Shown here: positions 1-8,450 of the stretch, piece after piece
Layout: each line of letters begins with the position of its first letter
Position numbering within the stretch: the stretch's first letter is position 1
NCBI GenBank assembly: GCA_963728445.1
Contig: CAVSJO010000006.1
Location: 1,984,001-2,048,000, forward strand
Direction of reading: 5' to 3'
Source: CAVSJO01 sp963728445
GTDB lineage: Bacteria; Gemmatimonadota; Gemmatimonadetes; Longimicrobiales; RSA9
DNA length: 64,000 nucleotides
Made by a program: the position numbers and the translations under genes
Notes under the pieces: generated by a model
The model's input: only the letters and a program-made list of their open reading frames with translations
What the model was told of the DNA's origin: nothing
Database searches by the model: none

Positions 1-781
1 CGCGGCCACTGAGGGCAGGGGCGGCGGCCGTCTGCTTCGCCGCCGACTCCAGGACCGGCTCGAGATACTTCCAGACCGTGTCGGCGACGATCCGGTGTCC
101 CTCCACCGTCGGGTGGATCCTGTCCGCCTGGTTCAGCGCCGGATCGCCCGCCACCCCCGCCAGCAGGAAGGGCACGAGCGTCACCTTCTCCTGGCGCGCG
201 AGAGCGGGATAGACGGCGTCGAAGCGCCGCACGTACTCGGGCCCCAGGTTCGGCGGCGCCTTCATGCCCGCTAGCACGATGCGAGCGTCCGGATAGCGTG
301 AGCGGGTCCGCTCCACGATCGTGCGGAGGTTCTCCTCCAGGGCCGAGGGGTCCAGCCCCCGCAGCGCGTCGTTTCCCCCGAGCTCCAGCACGAGCACGCT
401 CACCGGCTCCCGCAGCAGCCAGTCGATGCGCTGCGCTCCGTCCGCCGACGTGGCGCCGCTCACGCCCGCGTTGCGGACCTGGAACGGCAGGCCTGCCGAA
501 TCGATCTTCTGCTGGATGAGGGCGGGGAACGCGTGTTCTTCCCCTACCCCCAGCCCCGCGCTCAGACTGTTCCCCACGAAAAGCACGACCGGCCCGTCCG
601 CTGGAGCTTCGGCCCCCGCGGCGGTAGTATCCATCGCGGCGGAGCCGGCGGGCACGGCGGCCCCTGCGCTTCCGGCTGCGGTGTCCGTTCCGCTGGCGGC
701 CGCAGGCGCCCCGTCCCCGGCGGGGACGCCGGAGTCACCCGTGCCGCACGCTGCGGCGACGACCACACCCGCGATGAACAA
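1..781 (-). CDS. tesA: GDSL/SGNH arylesterase or lysophospholipase, TesA-like lipoprotein (3' end outside the window)
   Basis: Reading right to left, the frame gives a short hydrophobic stretch ending in a lipobox-like VAAAC, a Gly/Ala-rich linker, then the SGNH signature VLFVGNSLSAGLG (block I with Ser), the GGND of block III and, near the left edge, DRIHPTVEGH carrying the Asp/His pair. These are the four SGNH-hydrolase blocks in order, so it should cleave short-chain esters or thioesters in the periplasm. Ser sits in GNSL rather than the usual GDSL. The start is unclear: there is no in-frame ATG or GTG ahead of the signal. TTG at 781 gives an N-region without positive charge, while an ATC a few codons upstream would give IRSLFIAG. 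The gene diverges from an ABC transporter ATPase, as tesA does from ybbA in E. coli. The frame is still open at base 1. Confidence 0.85.
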   Translation of the reverse strand, partial: MFIAGVVVAAACGTGDSGVPAGDGAPAAASGTDTAAGSAGAAVPAGSAAMDTTAAGAEAPADGPVVLFVGNSLSAGLGVGEEHAFPALIQQKIDSAGLPFQVRNAGVSGATSADGAQRIDWLLREPVSVLVLELGGNDALRGLDPSALEENLRTIVERTRSRYPDARIVLAGMKAPPNLGPEYVRRFDAVYPALARQEKVTLVPFLLAGVAGDPALNQADRIHPTVEGHRIVADTVWKYLEPVLESAAKQTAAAPALSGR

Positions 782-788
782 GGACCGG

Positions 789-1544
789 ATGATCCTGGAA
801 GCGAAGGGTCTGACGCAGACGTACCGCAGCGGGGGACGCCCGCTGACCGTCCTCGAGGACGTCAGCCTGGCCGTGGAGCCCGAGTCGTTCGTGGCCATCG
901 TCGGCCCCTCGGGGAGCGGCAAGACGACGCTGCTCGGCCTCCTCGCCGGGCTCGATCGTCCGACGTCCGGCTCCGTCTCCCTCGACGGCGTCGACCTGGC
1001 GACCCTGACGGAGGACGAGCGGGCGCGACTGCGGGCCCGCAGGGTGGGCTTCGTGTTCCAGACCTTCCAGCTCATTCCGACTCTCACCGCCCTGGAGAAC
1101 GTTCTCGTCCCGCTCGAGCTCATGGACGACGCCGAGCCGGCGCTCCGGGAGCGCGCCTCGGACCTCCTCGAGCGGGTCGGGCTCGGCGAGCGCGCGCACC
1201 ACTACCCCGCGCAGCTCTCCGGCGGCGAGCAGCAGCGCGTGGCGCTGGCCCGTGCCTTCGCCAACCGCCCCCGGATTCTGTTCGCCGACGAGCCCACCGG
1301 CAACCTGGACGCCGCGACCGGCGAACGCGTCGTCGACCTGCTCGTCGAGCTGAACCGCGAGGCGAGGACGACGCTGGTGCTGGTGACCCACGACGCCGCG
1401 CTGGCCGGCCGGGCCGGCCGCATCATCCGCCTGGCCGGCGGCCGCATCGTCGACGGGGCGGTGGCCGCGCCCGAGACGGCGAGCGCGCTCGACCCGCTGT
1501 CCGCGCCCGACGCGCTGGCCCCGCCCGACGCGGGCCGGCCGTGA
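789..1544 (+). CDS. ybbA: ABC transporter ATP-binding protein, LolD/YbbA family
   Basis: 251-residue ATPase with Walker A GPSGSGKTT, Q-loop in VFQTFQLIPTLT, signature LSGGEQQRVALARAF, Walker B ILFADEPTGNLD and the switch His in LVTHD. The ADEPTGNLD form is typical of the MacB/LolD/FtsE group that energises FtsX-type permeases. I chose ATG 789 because AAGGA lies just before it; ATG 774 in the same frame has no ribosome-binding site and would overlap the divergent esterase. The stop overlaps the next start (GTGA), so it is translationally coupled to the permease. Next to the divergent esterase this reproduces the E. coli tesA-ybbA-ybbP order. The role of YbbA/YbbP-type exporters is not settled; membrane lipid or lipoprotein handling is an inference. 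Confidence 0.93.
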   Translation: MILEAKGLTQTYRSGGRPLTVLEDVSLAVEPESFVAIVGPSGSGKTTLLGLLAGLDRPTSGSVSLDGVDLATLTEDERARLRARRVGFVFQTFQLIPTLTALENVLVPLELMDDAEPALRERASDLLERVGLGERAHHYPAQLSGGEQQRVALARAFANRPRILFADEPTGNLDAATGERVVDLLVELNREARTTLVLVTHDAALAGRAGRIIRLAGGRIVDGAVAAPETASALDPLSAPDALAPPDAGRP

Positions 1545-4102
1545 GCGCCCGCTTCGTCGTCCGCCACGCCGTCCGGGAAGCCCGCGGCGGTCTGCGTCGC
1601 ATGGGGCCGTACCTGCTCTCCATCACGCTGGGCGTGGGCGCGCTCGTCGCCATCCACTCCTTCCGGGCGGCGGTGGCGGACGCGGTGAAGTCGCAGTCCC
1701 GGGAGCTCCTCGGCGGGGACGCACGGCTCGCGTCGTCGCAGCCGTTTTCGTCCCCGATCGAGGCGGTGCTCGACAGTCTGCAGGCTGCCGGCGCCACGGT
1801 GGCCCGCGTGACGACGCTGCCGTCCATGGTCTCCGACGCGGCGCGGGGCACGACGCGCCTGCTCCAGGTGCGGGCCGTCACTCCCGAGTACCCGCTGGTC
1901 GGCCTCGAGGACACGGAGCCCGCCGACGCGTGGGCCCGAATGCGGGCGTCCGGCGGGGTCGTTGCCGAGCCCGCGGTGCTGCTCCAGCTCGGCGCGTCCA
2001 TCGGCGACACCCTCGCCGTCGGCTACGCACGGCTGCCCGTCGTCGGGACGGTCTCCGACGCCGCGCCCGAGTCGGGCTTCCGCTCCGCCCTCGGCCCGCG
2101 CGTCTATATCCGTCAGAAGGACCTCGAGGCGACGGGGCTCGTCACGTTCGGGTCCCTCGCCAGCTACGACGCGTTCCTCGCCCTGCCACCCGGCGGCGAC
2201 GCCGCGGCCGTCGAGACGGCGCGGGACTCCCTCTTCCGCGCCGAGCGCGTCGACTACGACACGGCGGACGAGCGTGCCCGCGGACTGACCCGGGCACTGG
2301 ACGCGCTGTCCCGCTTCCTCGGGCTCGTCGGCCTCACGGCGCTGCTCCTCGGCGGCATCGGCGTCGGCAGCGCCGTTCGCGTGTATGTCCGTGAGAAGAT
2401 CCCCGACGTGGCCGTGCTGCGGTGCATCGGCGCGACGCAGCGCACCCTCTTCCTGGCGTACCTGCTCCAGGCGGTGCTGCTGGGACTGGTCGGGTCCGCG
2501 GCCGGCGTCGTCCTGGGCATCGCCGTCCAGCCGCTCATCGGCGTAGCGTTGGCCTCGAGCCTTCCCGTCCGTGTCGGCTTCCACGTCGACGCCCTGGCGG
2601 TTCTCGTCGGGCTGCTCACCGGCGTCTGGGTGGCCGGCGTTTTCGCCGTCCTGCCGATGCTGGAGGTGCGCGGGGTCGCGCCGCTCCAGGCGCTGCGGCG
2701 CGACTTCGAGAGCGTCCGGGTCGGCCGCGCCACCCGGGTGCTGGCCTGGCTCGCTCTCGGCGCCAGCGTCCTGGCCATCAGCGTGTGGCAAGCCCCGACG
2801 GCCCGGATCGGGGCCGCGTACACCGCCGCCATGGCCGTCGCTCTCGGCGTCCTGGCCGCGGCCGCCTGGGCGCTCGCGCGGGTCGTCCGCAGGCTGTTCC
2901 CGCGCCGGGCATCGTTCGCCGTCCGACAGGGCATCGCCAACCTCTTCCGGCCGCGCAATCAGACACTGGCGGTGACCCTGGCCCTCGGCTTCGGCGTCTT
3001 CGTCATCGCGGCGCTGCTCGTGGTCCAGTCCAGCGTGCTGGCGCGCTTCCGACCCGAGAGCGGCGGTCCGCAGGCGAACCTGCTCCTCTTCGACGTGCAG
3101 CCAGGCCAGCGGGCGGCGATCGACTCCCTCCTCGGAGCGCGCGGCCTCTCGCTGGAGACGGCGGCTCCCATCGTGCCGGGCCGCGTCGCCGCGCTGCGGG
3201 GGCGGCCCACGGAGGCGTGGATGGCGGACACTGTTCGGCAGGGACGGCCGGCGCGCTGGGCCCTCCGGCGCGAATACCGGAACACGTATCGGGACTCCCT
3301 CACGGACGGCGAGCAGCTCGTTGCCGGAACGTGGTTCGACGGGCGACGGACCGAGCCCGTCTCGACGGCGGCGCCTGCGCGGGTGTCCCTCGAGACCGGC
3401 GTCGCGGAGGACCTCGGCGTGAGCGTCGGCGACACCATCGTATGGGACGTCGCCGGTGCGCGCATCCCGAGCGTGGTGACCAGCCTGCGGACCGTCGACT
3501 GGGCCCGCTTCGAGCCGAACTTCTTCGCCGTCTTCGAGCCCGGCGTGCTCGAGAGCGCACCGCAGATGGTCGTCGCCCTCGCCTCCGTCCAGGACGACTC
3601 GCTCCGCGCCCGGGTCCAGGTGGATCTCGTACGCCGGTTCCCCGGCATCTCCATCCTCGACCTCGATCAGGTCCAGAAGGTCGTCGCGCGGATCACCGCC
3701 AGGGCCGCCGCCGCCGTGCGCTTCCTCGGCGGCATCGCCATCGCCGCCGGGCTCGTGGTGCTGTTCGGCGCCGTGGCCTCGTCGCGGCAGCAGCGCCTGC
3801 GGGAGTCCGCCCTGCTCAAGGCCATCGGCGCGGACCGCCGTCGGATTCGCTCCATGCTCCTCACCGAATACGCCGCCCTGGGACTCGTGGCTTCGGTGGC
3901 CGGAGGGCTGCTTGGCGTGGCGGCCGGCTGGCTCATGGCCGATCGCGTCTTCGAGCTGCCCGTACGCGTGCCCGTCGTGGAGCTGGTGGCCCTGGCGGTC
4001 GGCGTCGGACTCCTGACCGGAGCAGTCGGCGTTCTGAACGCCCGGGACGTGGTGCGCCGGCCTCCGCTGGCGGTGCTCCGGGAGGCGGCAGAGCTGGCGT
4101 AA
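1541..4102 (+). CDS. ybbP: FtsX-like ABC permease, YbbP type
   Basis: 853-residue membrane protein starting at GTG 1541, overlapping the ATPase stop by 4 bases. An N-terminal membrane segment (LLSITLGVGALVAIHSF) is followed by a long MacB-like periplasmic domain, a first FtsX domain of three helices around residues 260-390 (containing VLRCIGATQRTLF), a second periplasmic domain, and a C-terminal FtsX domain (SALLKAIGADRRRIRSML). Two FtsX domains, two soluble domains and about 850 residues match YbbP-type permeases rather than LolC or MacB. With the upstream ATPase it would form a complete exporter. Downstream come 440 bp of non-coding DNA holding a structured RNA. Confidence 0.92.
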   Translation: MSARFVVRHAVREARGGLRRMGPYLLSITLGVGALVAIHSFRAAVADAVKSQSRELLGGDARLASSQPFSSPIEAVLDSLQAAGATVARVTTLPSMVSDAARGTTRLLQVRAVTPEYPLVGLEDTEPADAWARMRASGGVVAEPAVLLQLGASIGDTLAVGYARLPVVGTVSDAAPESGFRSALGPRVYIRQKDLEATGLVTFGSLASYDAFLALPPGGDAAAVETARDSLFRAERVDYDTADERARGLTRALDALSRFLGLVGLTALLLGGIGVGSAVRVYVREKIPDVAVLRCIGATQRTLFLAYLLQAVLLGLVGSAAGVVLGIAVQPLIGVALASSLPVRVGFHVDALAVLVGLLTGVWVAGVFAVLPMLEVRGVAPLQALRRDFESVRVGRATRVLAWLALGASVLAISVWQAPTARIGAAYTAAMAVALGVLAAAAWALARVVRRLFPRRASFAVRQGIANLFRPRNQTLAVTLALGFGVFVIAALLVVQSSVLARFRPESGGPQANLLLFDVQPGQRAAIDSLLGARGLSLETAAPIVPGRVAALRGRPTEAWMADTVRQGRPARWALRREYRNTYRDSLTDGEQLVAGTWFDGRRTEPVSTAAPARVSLETGVAEDLGVSVGDTIVWDVAGARIPSVVTSLRTVDWARFEPNFFAVFEPGVLESAPQMVVALASVQDDSLRARVQVDLVRRFPGISILDLDQVQKVVARITARAAAAVRFLGGIAIAAGLVVLFGAVASSRQQRLRESALLKAIGADRRRIRSMLLTEYAALGLVASVAGGLLGVAAGWLMADRVFELPVRVPVVELVALAVGVGLLTGAVGVLNARDVVRRPPLAVLREAAELA

Positions 4103-4149
4103 TGACCTGCGCCGGCGCGGCCCGCGGGGTCCACCCGAAGGCCGTCCGA

Positions 4150-4437
4150 AGGACTTGCAGCATTTCGACGGCGCGACGCAGATTGGGTCCACGTCGTCGG
4201 GAGAGCGGTTGCAAGCCCGGTGGCGGCGCCGAGTGGGAGGACGCTTCCGCAAGGCGATGCTCGCGTCGGAATTCGACCCGGCCGAGCCCGTTGCGAGGTC
4301 GCTGGACGCAACGCGAACCCGGTACGATCGCCGGGACCCCTTCGTCGGGACCGCACGACAGGGGTGAGAGACACGGCTCCGGTCGCTACACACATGGCGA
4401 CCCCGAATAAAATCGGAGCACTGATCTCGCCAGCGTA
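4150..4437 (+). ncRNA. Candidate structured RNA, copy A (unrecognised family)
   Basis: No gene is visible between 4102 and 4546. This stretch shares an ordered set of helices with 5868-6140. Helices seen by eye: 4154-4161 with 4208-4215; 4265-4269 with 4278-4282, loop starting AATTCG; 4289-4295 with 4307-4313, loop AGGTCGCTGGA; 4318-4322 with 4331-4335, loop containing ACGATCG; 4363-4369 with 4425-4431, enclosing 4376-4380/4415-4419 and the hairpin 4381-4386/4397-4402. Several pairs differ between the copies yet stay paired, which points to a conserved RNA. It is followed at once by a terminator and then by the MscS-like gene. It could be a leader that controls that gene or a free small RNA. 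I do not recognise a known riboswitch. Confidence 0.65.
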
Positions 4438-4439
4438 GG

Positions 4440-4478
4440 AGGCCCCCGGCTGCGTGGTGACGCGTCCGGGGGCCTTTC
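4440..4478 (+). terminator. Intrinsic terminator hairpin after RNA copy A
   Basis: A perfect 10-bp stem, AGGCCCCCGG at 4440-4449 with CCGGGGGCCT at 4466-4475, with a further GCGT/ACGC pairing inside the loop. It is followed by a short T-rich run (TTTCGTATCTTT). It lies about 70 nt before the MscS-like start codon and has a homologous counterpart at 6151-6185. Confidence 0.8.
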
Positions 4479-4545
4479 GTATCTTTCCCCGGCGCGGTTC
4501 TTCCATCCGCTCGAACCGAGGCGACCCTTCCTCCGACCCGACTCC

Positions 4546-5853
4546 ATGCGACGAGGCACTCCCAGCACGCGACCGCTCCCGCGCCGATCGGCGCACACGG
4601 CGCGTCGGCCAGCGCGCCGCGATCTCTCGACGCGGCGCTACCGCACCGGCGCCCAGTCGAGCCTGCGGCGCTTCCGACAGGCGAGCGTCCTCGCGGTCGC
4701 GCTCACGGCATTCCTGCTCCTCCTCACCGGCTCTCCGGAGCCGACGGCGGCGGCGCCGCCGACCGTTCCCGGGCTCGTCGCGGTGCAGGACACGGGAGGG
4801 GCCGACGCGCCGTCTGCCGACCCGGCCGCCGGCGCCGACGCCAACGCCGCGCAGGGGTCGGGGGCCGTGCGGCCGGGGCTGTCGCCGGGCGGGGCGTTCG
4901 AGCCCGACTCGGACTCGGCGGCCGCCAATCCGGCCAAGTCCGTCCAGGAGGCCGGTCGCACCATCCACGACCTCGTGCAGGGCTGGCTCGCGCTGCTCCC
5001 GAAGCTCGGCATCGCCGTCGGCCTTCTCGTCTTCGCGTGGCTGGCCAGCCGCCTGGCGCGGCCTGCGGCGCGCCGGATCTTCGGGCGGTGGGAGCGCGCC
5101 GAGGGCGCGGCGGCGGTCGCCGGGATCGTCATCTGGCTCACAGCCATCGTCGCCGGCGTCTCCGTGGTGGTGGGCGACGCCCGGGCGGTGGCGGGCTCCG
5201 TCGGCCTCCTCGGCCTGGCGGCGTCCTGGGCGCTCCAGGCGCCCATCGAGAGCTTCACGGGCTGGCTGCTGAATTCCTTCCGGATGTACTACCGCGTCGG
5301 CGACCGGGTTGCGGTGGGCGAGGTCTTCGGGGACGTCTATCGCGTCGATCTCCTGACGACCACGGTGTGGGAGGCGGGCGGCCCCGACAAGGCGGTGGCA
5401 GGCGCCCAGCCGACGGGCGCCCTCGTCACGTTTCCGAACTCGGAGGTCTTCCGCTCCAACGTGATCAACTACACCCGGGACTTCCCGGCCGTCTGGGATG
5501 AGGTCAGCGTCTCGATCACCAACGAGAGCGATCTCGACCGCGCCGTCGAGCTGACCCGGGCCACCTCCCGGGACGTCCTCGGCGAGTGGATGGAGACCGC
5601 AGCCGCCGACTACAGGGTGCTCCTCAAGAACGCGGGACTGCCCTACGACGTTTCCGGTGTGCCTGAGGTCTACCTTACCCCCGGCGACTCGTGGACGAAC
5701 GTGACGGTCCGCTACCTCGTGCCCGCCCGTGAGCGGCGCGGCACGGCCAGCAGACTCTATCAGGCGCTGAGCCGTGCCATCTCCGCCGGAGGCGAGGAAA
5801 CGGTTCAGGGCGCGTATCCGCGACAGCGGGTCGACGTCGAGACGAGGGGGTGA
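4546..5853 (+). CDS. MscS-family small-conductance mechanosensitive ion channel
   Basis: 435 residues. The N-terminus is basic, then hydrophobic (VALTAFLLLLTG), a likely signal or first membrane segment, followed by a low-complexity Ala/Asp linker. Around residues 145-245 come three membrane helices; the last holds the Gly/Ala-rich pore-lining pattern (GSVGLLGLAASWALQ). The beta domain follows (YYRVGDRVAVGEVFGDVY and LVTFPNSEVFRSNVINYT), the typical MscS middle domain. It should gate in response to membrane tension under osmotic downshift. The gene stands alone between two copies of the same structured RNA plus terminator, so its expression may depend on the upstream element. The start at ATG 4546 has no strong ribosome-binding site. 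Confidence 0.88.
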   Translation: MRRGTPSTRPLPRRSAHTARRPARRDLSTRRYRTGAQSSLRRFRQASVLAVALTAFLLLLTGSPEPTAAAPPTVPGLVAVQDTGGADAPSADPAAGADANAAQGSGAVRPGLSPGGAFEPDSDSAAANPAKSVQEAGRTIHDLVQGWLALLPKLGIAVGLLVFAWLASRLARPAARRIFGRWERAEGAAAVAGIVIWLTAIVAGVSVVVGDARAVAGSVGLLGLAASWALQAPIESFTGWLLNSFRMYYRVGDRVAVGEVFGDVYRVDLLTTTVWEAGGPDKAVAGAQPTGALVTFPNSEVFRSNVINYTRDFPAVWDEVSVSITNESDLDRAVELTRATSRDVLGEWMETAAADYRVLLKNAGLPYDVSGVPEVYLTPGDSWTNVTVRYLVPARERRGTASRLYQALSRAISAGGEETVQGAYPRQRVDVETRG

Positions 5854-5867
5854 CCGAAAGCCGGCCG

Positions 5868-6140
5868 AACCGCTTGCGACCCCGACCTGACCCGCGTACC
5901 GTGGATCCAGTGACAGTCGGGCGTGCGGTCGCAAGCCCGGGTGTCTGTCGGGCGAAGGGACGCCGACGCCCGATCGCTCCGTCCGGAATTCGGCCGGACG
6001 GGCCCGCTGCGAGGTGCTGGTCGCAGCGTGTAGCCCGCACGATCGTCGGGCCTTCGGATCGCGACCGCGCGGTCCGGAGAAGGGAAGAGAAGCCGGTCGC
6101 TCCACGAAGCGACGTCGAATCAACGGCCCCTCTTCCCGCC
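5868..6140 (+). ncRNA. Candidate structured RNA, copy B (paralogue of the element at 4150)
   Basis: It starts just after the MscS-like stop and repeats the helix order of copy A: 5873-5881 with 5927-5935 (9 bp perfect); 5980-5986 with 5994-6000, loop AATTCGG; 6005-6011 with 6022-6028, loop AGGTGCTGGT; 6034-6037 with 6047-6050, loop containing ACGATCG; 6056-6063 with 6068-6075; 6082-6089 with 6130-6137 (8 bp perfect), enclosing 6096-6100/6109-6113. Against copy A, T-A becomes C-G in the 6005 helix, A-T becomes G-C in the 5873 helix, and a T-G wobble becomes G-C in the 6082 helix. The loops are more conserved than the stems. It ends in a terminator upstream of the cyclophilin lipoprotein gene. 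Confidence 0.65.
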
Positions 6141-6150
6141 AGCGGATCGA

Positions 6151-6188
6151 AGCCCCCGGACAGCGTCGTGACGCTCCCGGGGGCTTCG
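6151..6188 (+). terminator. Terminator-like hairpin after RNA copy B
   Basis: Outer stem AGCCCCCGG (6151-6159) with CCGGGGGCT (6177-6185) and inner stem AGCGTC (6162-6167) with GACGCT (6170-6175). The following T-run is weak (TTCGTGCGT). Sequence and position match the hairpin at 4440-4478, so RNA and hairpin were duplicated as one unit. It ends 27 nt before the next start codon. Confidence 0.7.
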
Positions 6189-6212
6189 TGCGTCCCCCCC
6201 CACGAGACCGCC

Positions 6213-8399
6213 ATGCCATTCCCCATCGGACGACGCCGGACGACCGCAGCCCTCCGCGCGACCCTCCTCGGCGCCATCGCATGCGCCGTCGCATGCGCCG
6301 CCGCGTGTTCCGCCCGCTCACCGGCAGCCACGTCCTCGGCAGCCACGTCCCCGGCCATCCGAACGAGCTCCGGCGAGCCCGGCGTCGAGCCGGCACCGCT
6401 GCGCGGCTCCCGACCTCCTGACGGTCTGCTGGACGCCGCCTCGCTCCAGCGCATCGTCGACCTGCAGGAGCGGCGCGACGCCGCGGGTCTGCGCGACGCT
6501 CTCGGCTCGACGGACCCGGCGGTCCGCGCCCGCGCCGCCTTCGCCCTCGGCTCGGTCCAGGACAGCGCCGCCGCGCCAGGGCTCCTGTCCCTTCTCGACG
6601 ACACCGCCGCCGCTGTACGCGCGGACGCTGCCTTCGCCCTGGGTCAGTCCGTGAAACCGGGGTCGCGCGCCGCTGGAGCCGCCGCTGCCGTCATGCTCGA
6701 TGCTCTCGCCCGGGAGCCGGACGCCGCGGTGCGAACGGAGCTGCTGCAGGCGGTGGGGAAGATGGGCGACGTCGCCTCCCTGAGCCGCCTCTCGGGCCTC
6801 ACGCTTCCGGCAGGGGACCGCGCGGCCCGGGACCTCGCCATCGCCCGCTATGGCATACGTGGTGTGCATGACGCGGCAGCCCTCGGCCTCGTCGCGCGGG
6901 ACCTCTTCGACGCCGATCCGGCCGTGCGGCTGAACGCCGCGTACCTGTTCGGTCGCGTGCGGGACACGACGGCCTGGTCTGCGGAAGCCGCTCGGGTGCG
7001 CGCCGCGCTGGACGCCCTCGCGCCTGGCGACACCGCCGCGATGCACCTGCTCCTGGGCGTCGGTCGCCTCGCCGACCCCGAGGACACGCCCCTCCTGATC
7101 CGCTGGCTGCGCGAGGCGACGGACTGGCGGATCGCGGTGAACGCCGCACGGGCGCTCGGCGGGCGCGCTGGCGTGGACTCCGCTGCGGCCGACGCCCTGG
7201 TGCGCGCCCTCGAACGGGCGCTCTCCCCGGGTGGCGCGTGGACGCACGTCGCGATCGCCGCTGCGGGGGCCATCGGCTCCGCTGCCGGCCCCGCGACCCC
7301 GGCAGGCGCCACGGCGCCGGGCGACTCCACCGCGGGGGCCCGGCCGGATCCGGAGCTCGTGCGTCGCACAGCGGCGTGGGTGCGGGCACACCCGGACCGC
7401 TGGCGAGTCGTCGCACCGCTCCTCCCGCTGCTGGCGCGGGGCGGCGAGACGCAGGTCGTCGCCGGGTACGGCGCCGGCCTGCCCACGCCGGCGCGGGTGG
7501 CCGCACTCGCGGCGCTCGGCCTCGCCTCCGATCCCGCCTCGCTGGACGCGCTGCGGGTGGCCGCCGCCGGAGGGGACGCGGAGCTTGCCGCGGCTGCGGT
7601 GGCGGGCATCGCCGCGCGCGCGCCCAGCGACGCGTTCCGGGTGCTCGCCGCGTCGCTGCGCCGGCCGGACGTCGCGGTGCAAGTTGCCGCCGCCGGTGCC
7701 CTGGCCGACTCCGCCTACCTCGGCGCGGGTGCGGTCGACACGCTGCTCTCCGTCCGGGCGACGCTGCGCATGCCCGAAGAGCTGGAGGCGCGGCAGGCGA
7801 TCGACGCGGCGCTGGCGACGCTGGGCGCTCCGGTCCCGGCTCCGGCGCCGCACGGAGAGGTGAAGGAGGCGGTGGACTGGGAGGCGCTGCGTCGCCTCGG
7901 ACCGTACCCCGAGCTCGTGCTGCAGACGGAAAAGGGAACCGTCACGCTCGTGCTGGACGCAGAGGAGGCGCCGCTCACGGTCCAGACGATCGCCGCCTTC
8001 GCGGACAGCGGGCGCTACGACGGCGTGTCGTTCCACCGCGTGGTCCCGAACTTCGTGATCCAGGGCGGCGACTTCGCCCGGGGCGACGGGTTCGGCGGGC
8101 CCGGCTGGTCGATTCCCAGCGAATTCACCCGCATCCGCTACGCCACCGGCACGCTCGGGATGGCCAGCGCGGGGAAGGACACGGAGGGTTCGCAGTTCTT
8201 CATCACCCACTCCATGCAGCCCCACCTGGACGGGGGCTACACTGCCTTCGGCCGGGTCACCTCGGGACAGGACGTGGTCGACCGGATTCTGGAGGGCGAT
8301 CGCATTCTCCGGGCGCGGATCCGGCCCGACTCCGACGCCGCTGGCTCCGCCGGCTCGCGGGGCGGGCTGGAGGGCATGAATGATGCGCCCCTTCGTTGA
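6213..8399 (+). CDS. Lipoprotein with HEAT-like repeats and a C-terminal cyclophilin-type peptidyl-prolyl isomerase domain
   Basis: 728 residues from ATG 6213. The same frame is open further upstream, but only from here does a lipoprotein signal appear (LGAIACAVACAAACSA). Residues ~75-590 are Ala-rich helical repeats of HEAT/PBS type, for example DPAVRARAAFALGSV, AAVRADAAFALGQ and DPAVRLNAAYLFGRV. The C-terminal ~170 residues are a cyclophilin domain: FHRVVPNFVIQGGDF holds the catalytic Arg, and GSQFFIT and LDGGYTAFGRV complete it. It is likely a periplasmic, membrane-anchored folding factor whose repeats act as a binding scaffold; the client is unknown. The structured RNA and hairpin lie directly upstream. 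Confidence 0.88.
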   Translation: MPFPIGRRRTTAALRATLLGAIACAVACAAACSARSPAATSSAATSPAIRTSSGEPGVEPAPLRGSRPPDGLLDAASLQRIVDLQERRDAAGLRDALGSTDPAVRARAAFALGSVQDSAAAPGLLSLLDDTAAAVRADAAFALGQSVKPGSRAAGAAAAVMLDALAREPDAAVRTELLQAVGKMGDVASLSRLSGLTLPAGDRAARDLAIARYGIRGVHDAAALGLVARDLFDADPAVRLNAAYLFGRVRDTTAWSAEAARVRAALDALAPGDTAAMHLLLGVGRLADPEDTPLLIRWLREATDWRIAVNAARALGGRAGVDSAAADALVRALERALSPGGAWTHVAIAAAGAIGSAAGPATPAGATAPGDSTAGARPDPELVRRTAAWVRAHPDRWRVVAPLLPLLARGGETQVVAGYGAGLPTPARVAALAALGLASDPASLDALRVAAAGGDAELAAAAVAGIAARAPSDAFRVLAASLRRPDVAVQVAAAGALADSAYLGAGAVDTLLSVRATLRMPEELEARQAIDAALATLGAPVPAPAPHGEVKEAVDWEALRRLGPYPELVLQTEKGTVTLVLDAEEAPLTVQTIAAFADSGRYDGVSFHRVVPNFVIQGGDFARGDGFGGPGWSIPSEFTRIRYATGTLGMASAGKDTEGSQFFITHSMQPHLDGGYTAFGRVTSGQDVVDRILEGDRILRARIRPDSDAAGSAGSRGGLEGMNDAPLR

Positions 8400-8450
8400 G
8401 TCTGCCGCACGCGCGGCGGTTTCTCGAGGAAAGCGATCAACGGAGGCACG

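Noticed and set aside
1202..4393. Very long minus-strand frame opposite the ABC permease
   Set aside because: It is composition-driven antisense of well-supported genes, with low-complexity Arg/Pro/Gly protein. The same applies to several other long antisense frames in the window.
4421..4440. CTGATCTCGCCAGCGTAGGA resembles the 3' core of a TPP riboswitch
   Set aside because: The GGATAAT part of the core is missing and no CTGAGA 5' partner is present. The homologous copy B has a different sequence there while keeping the helix, so this is part of the unknown RNA.
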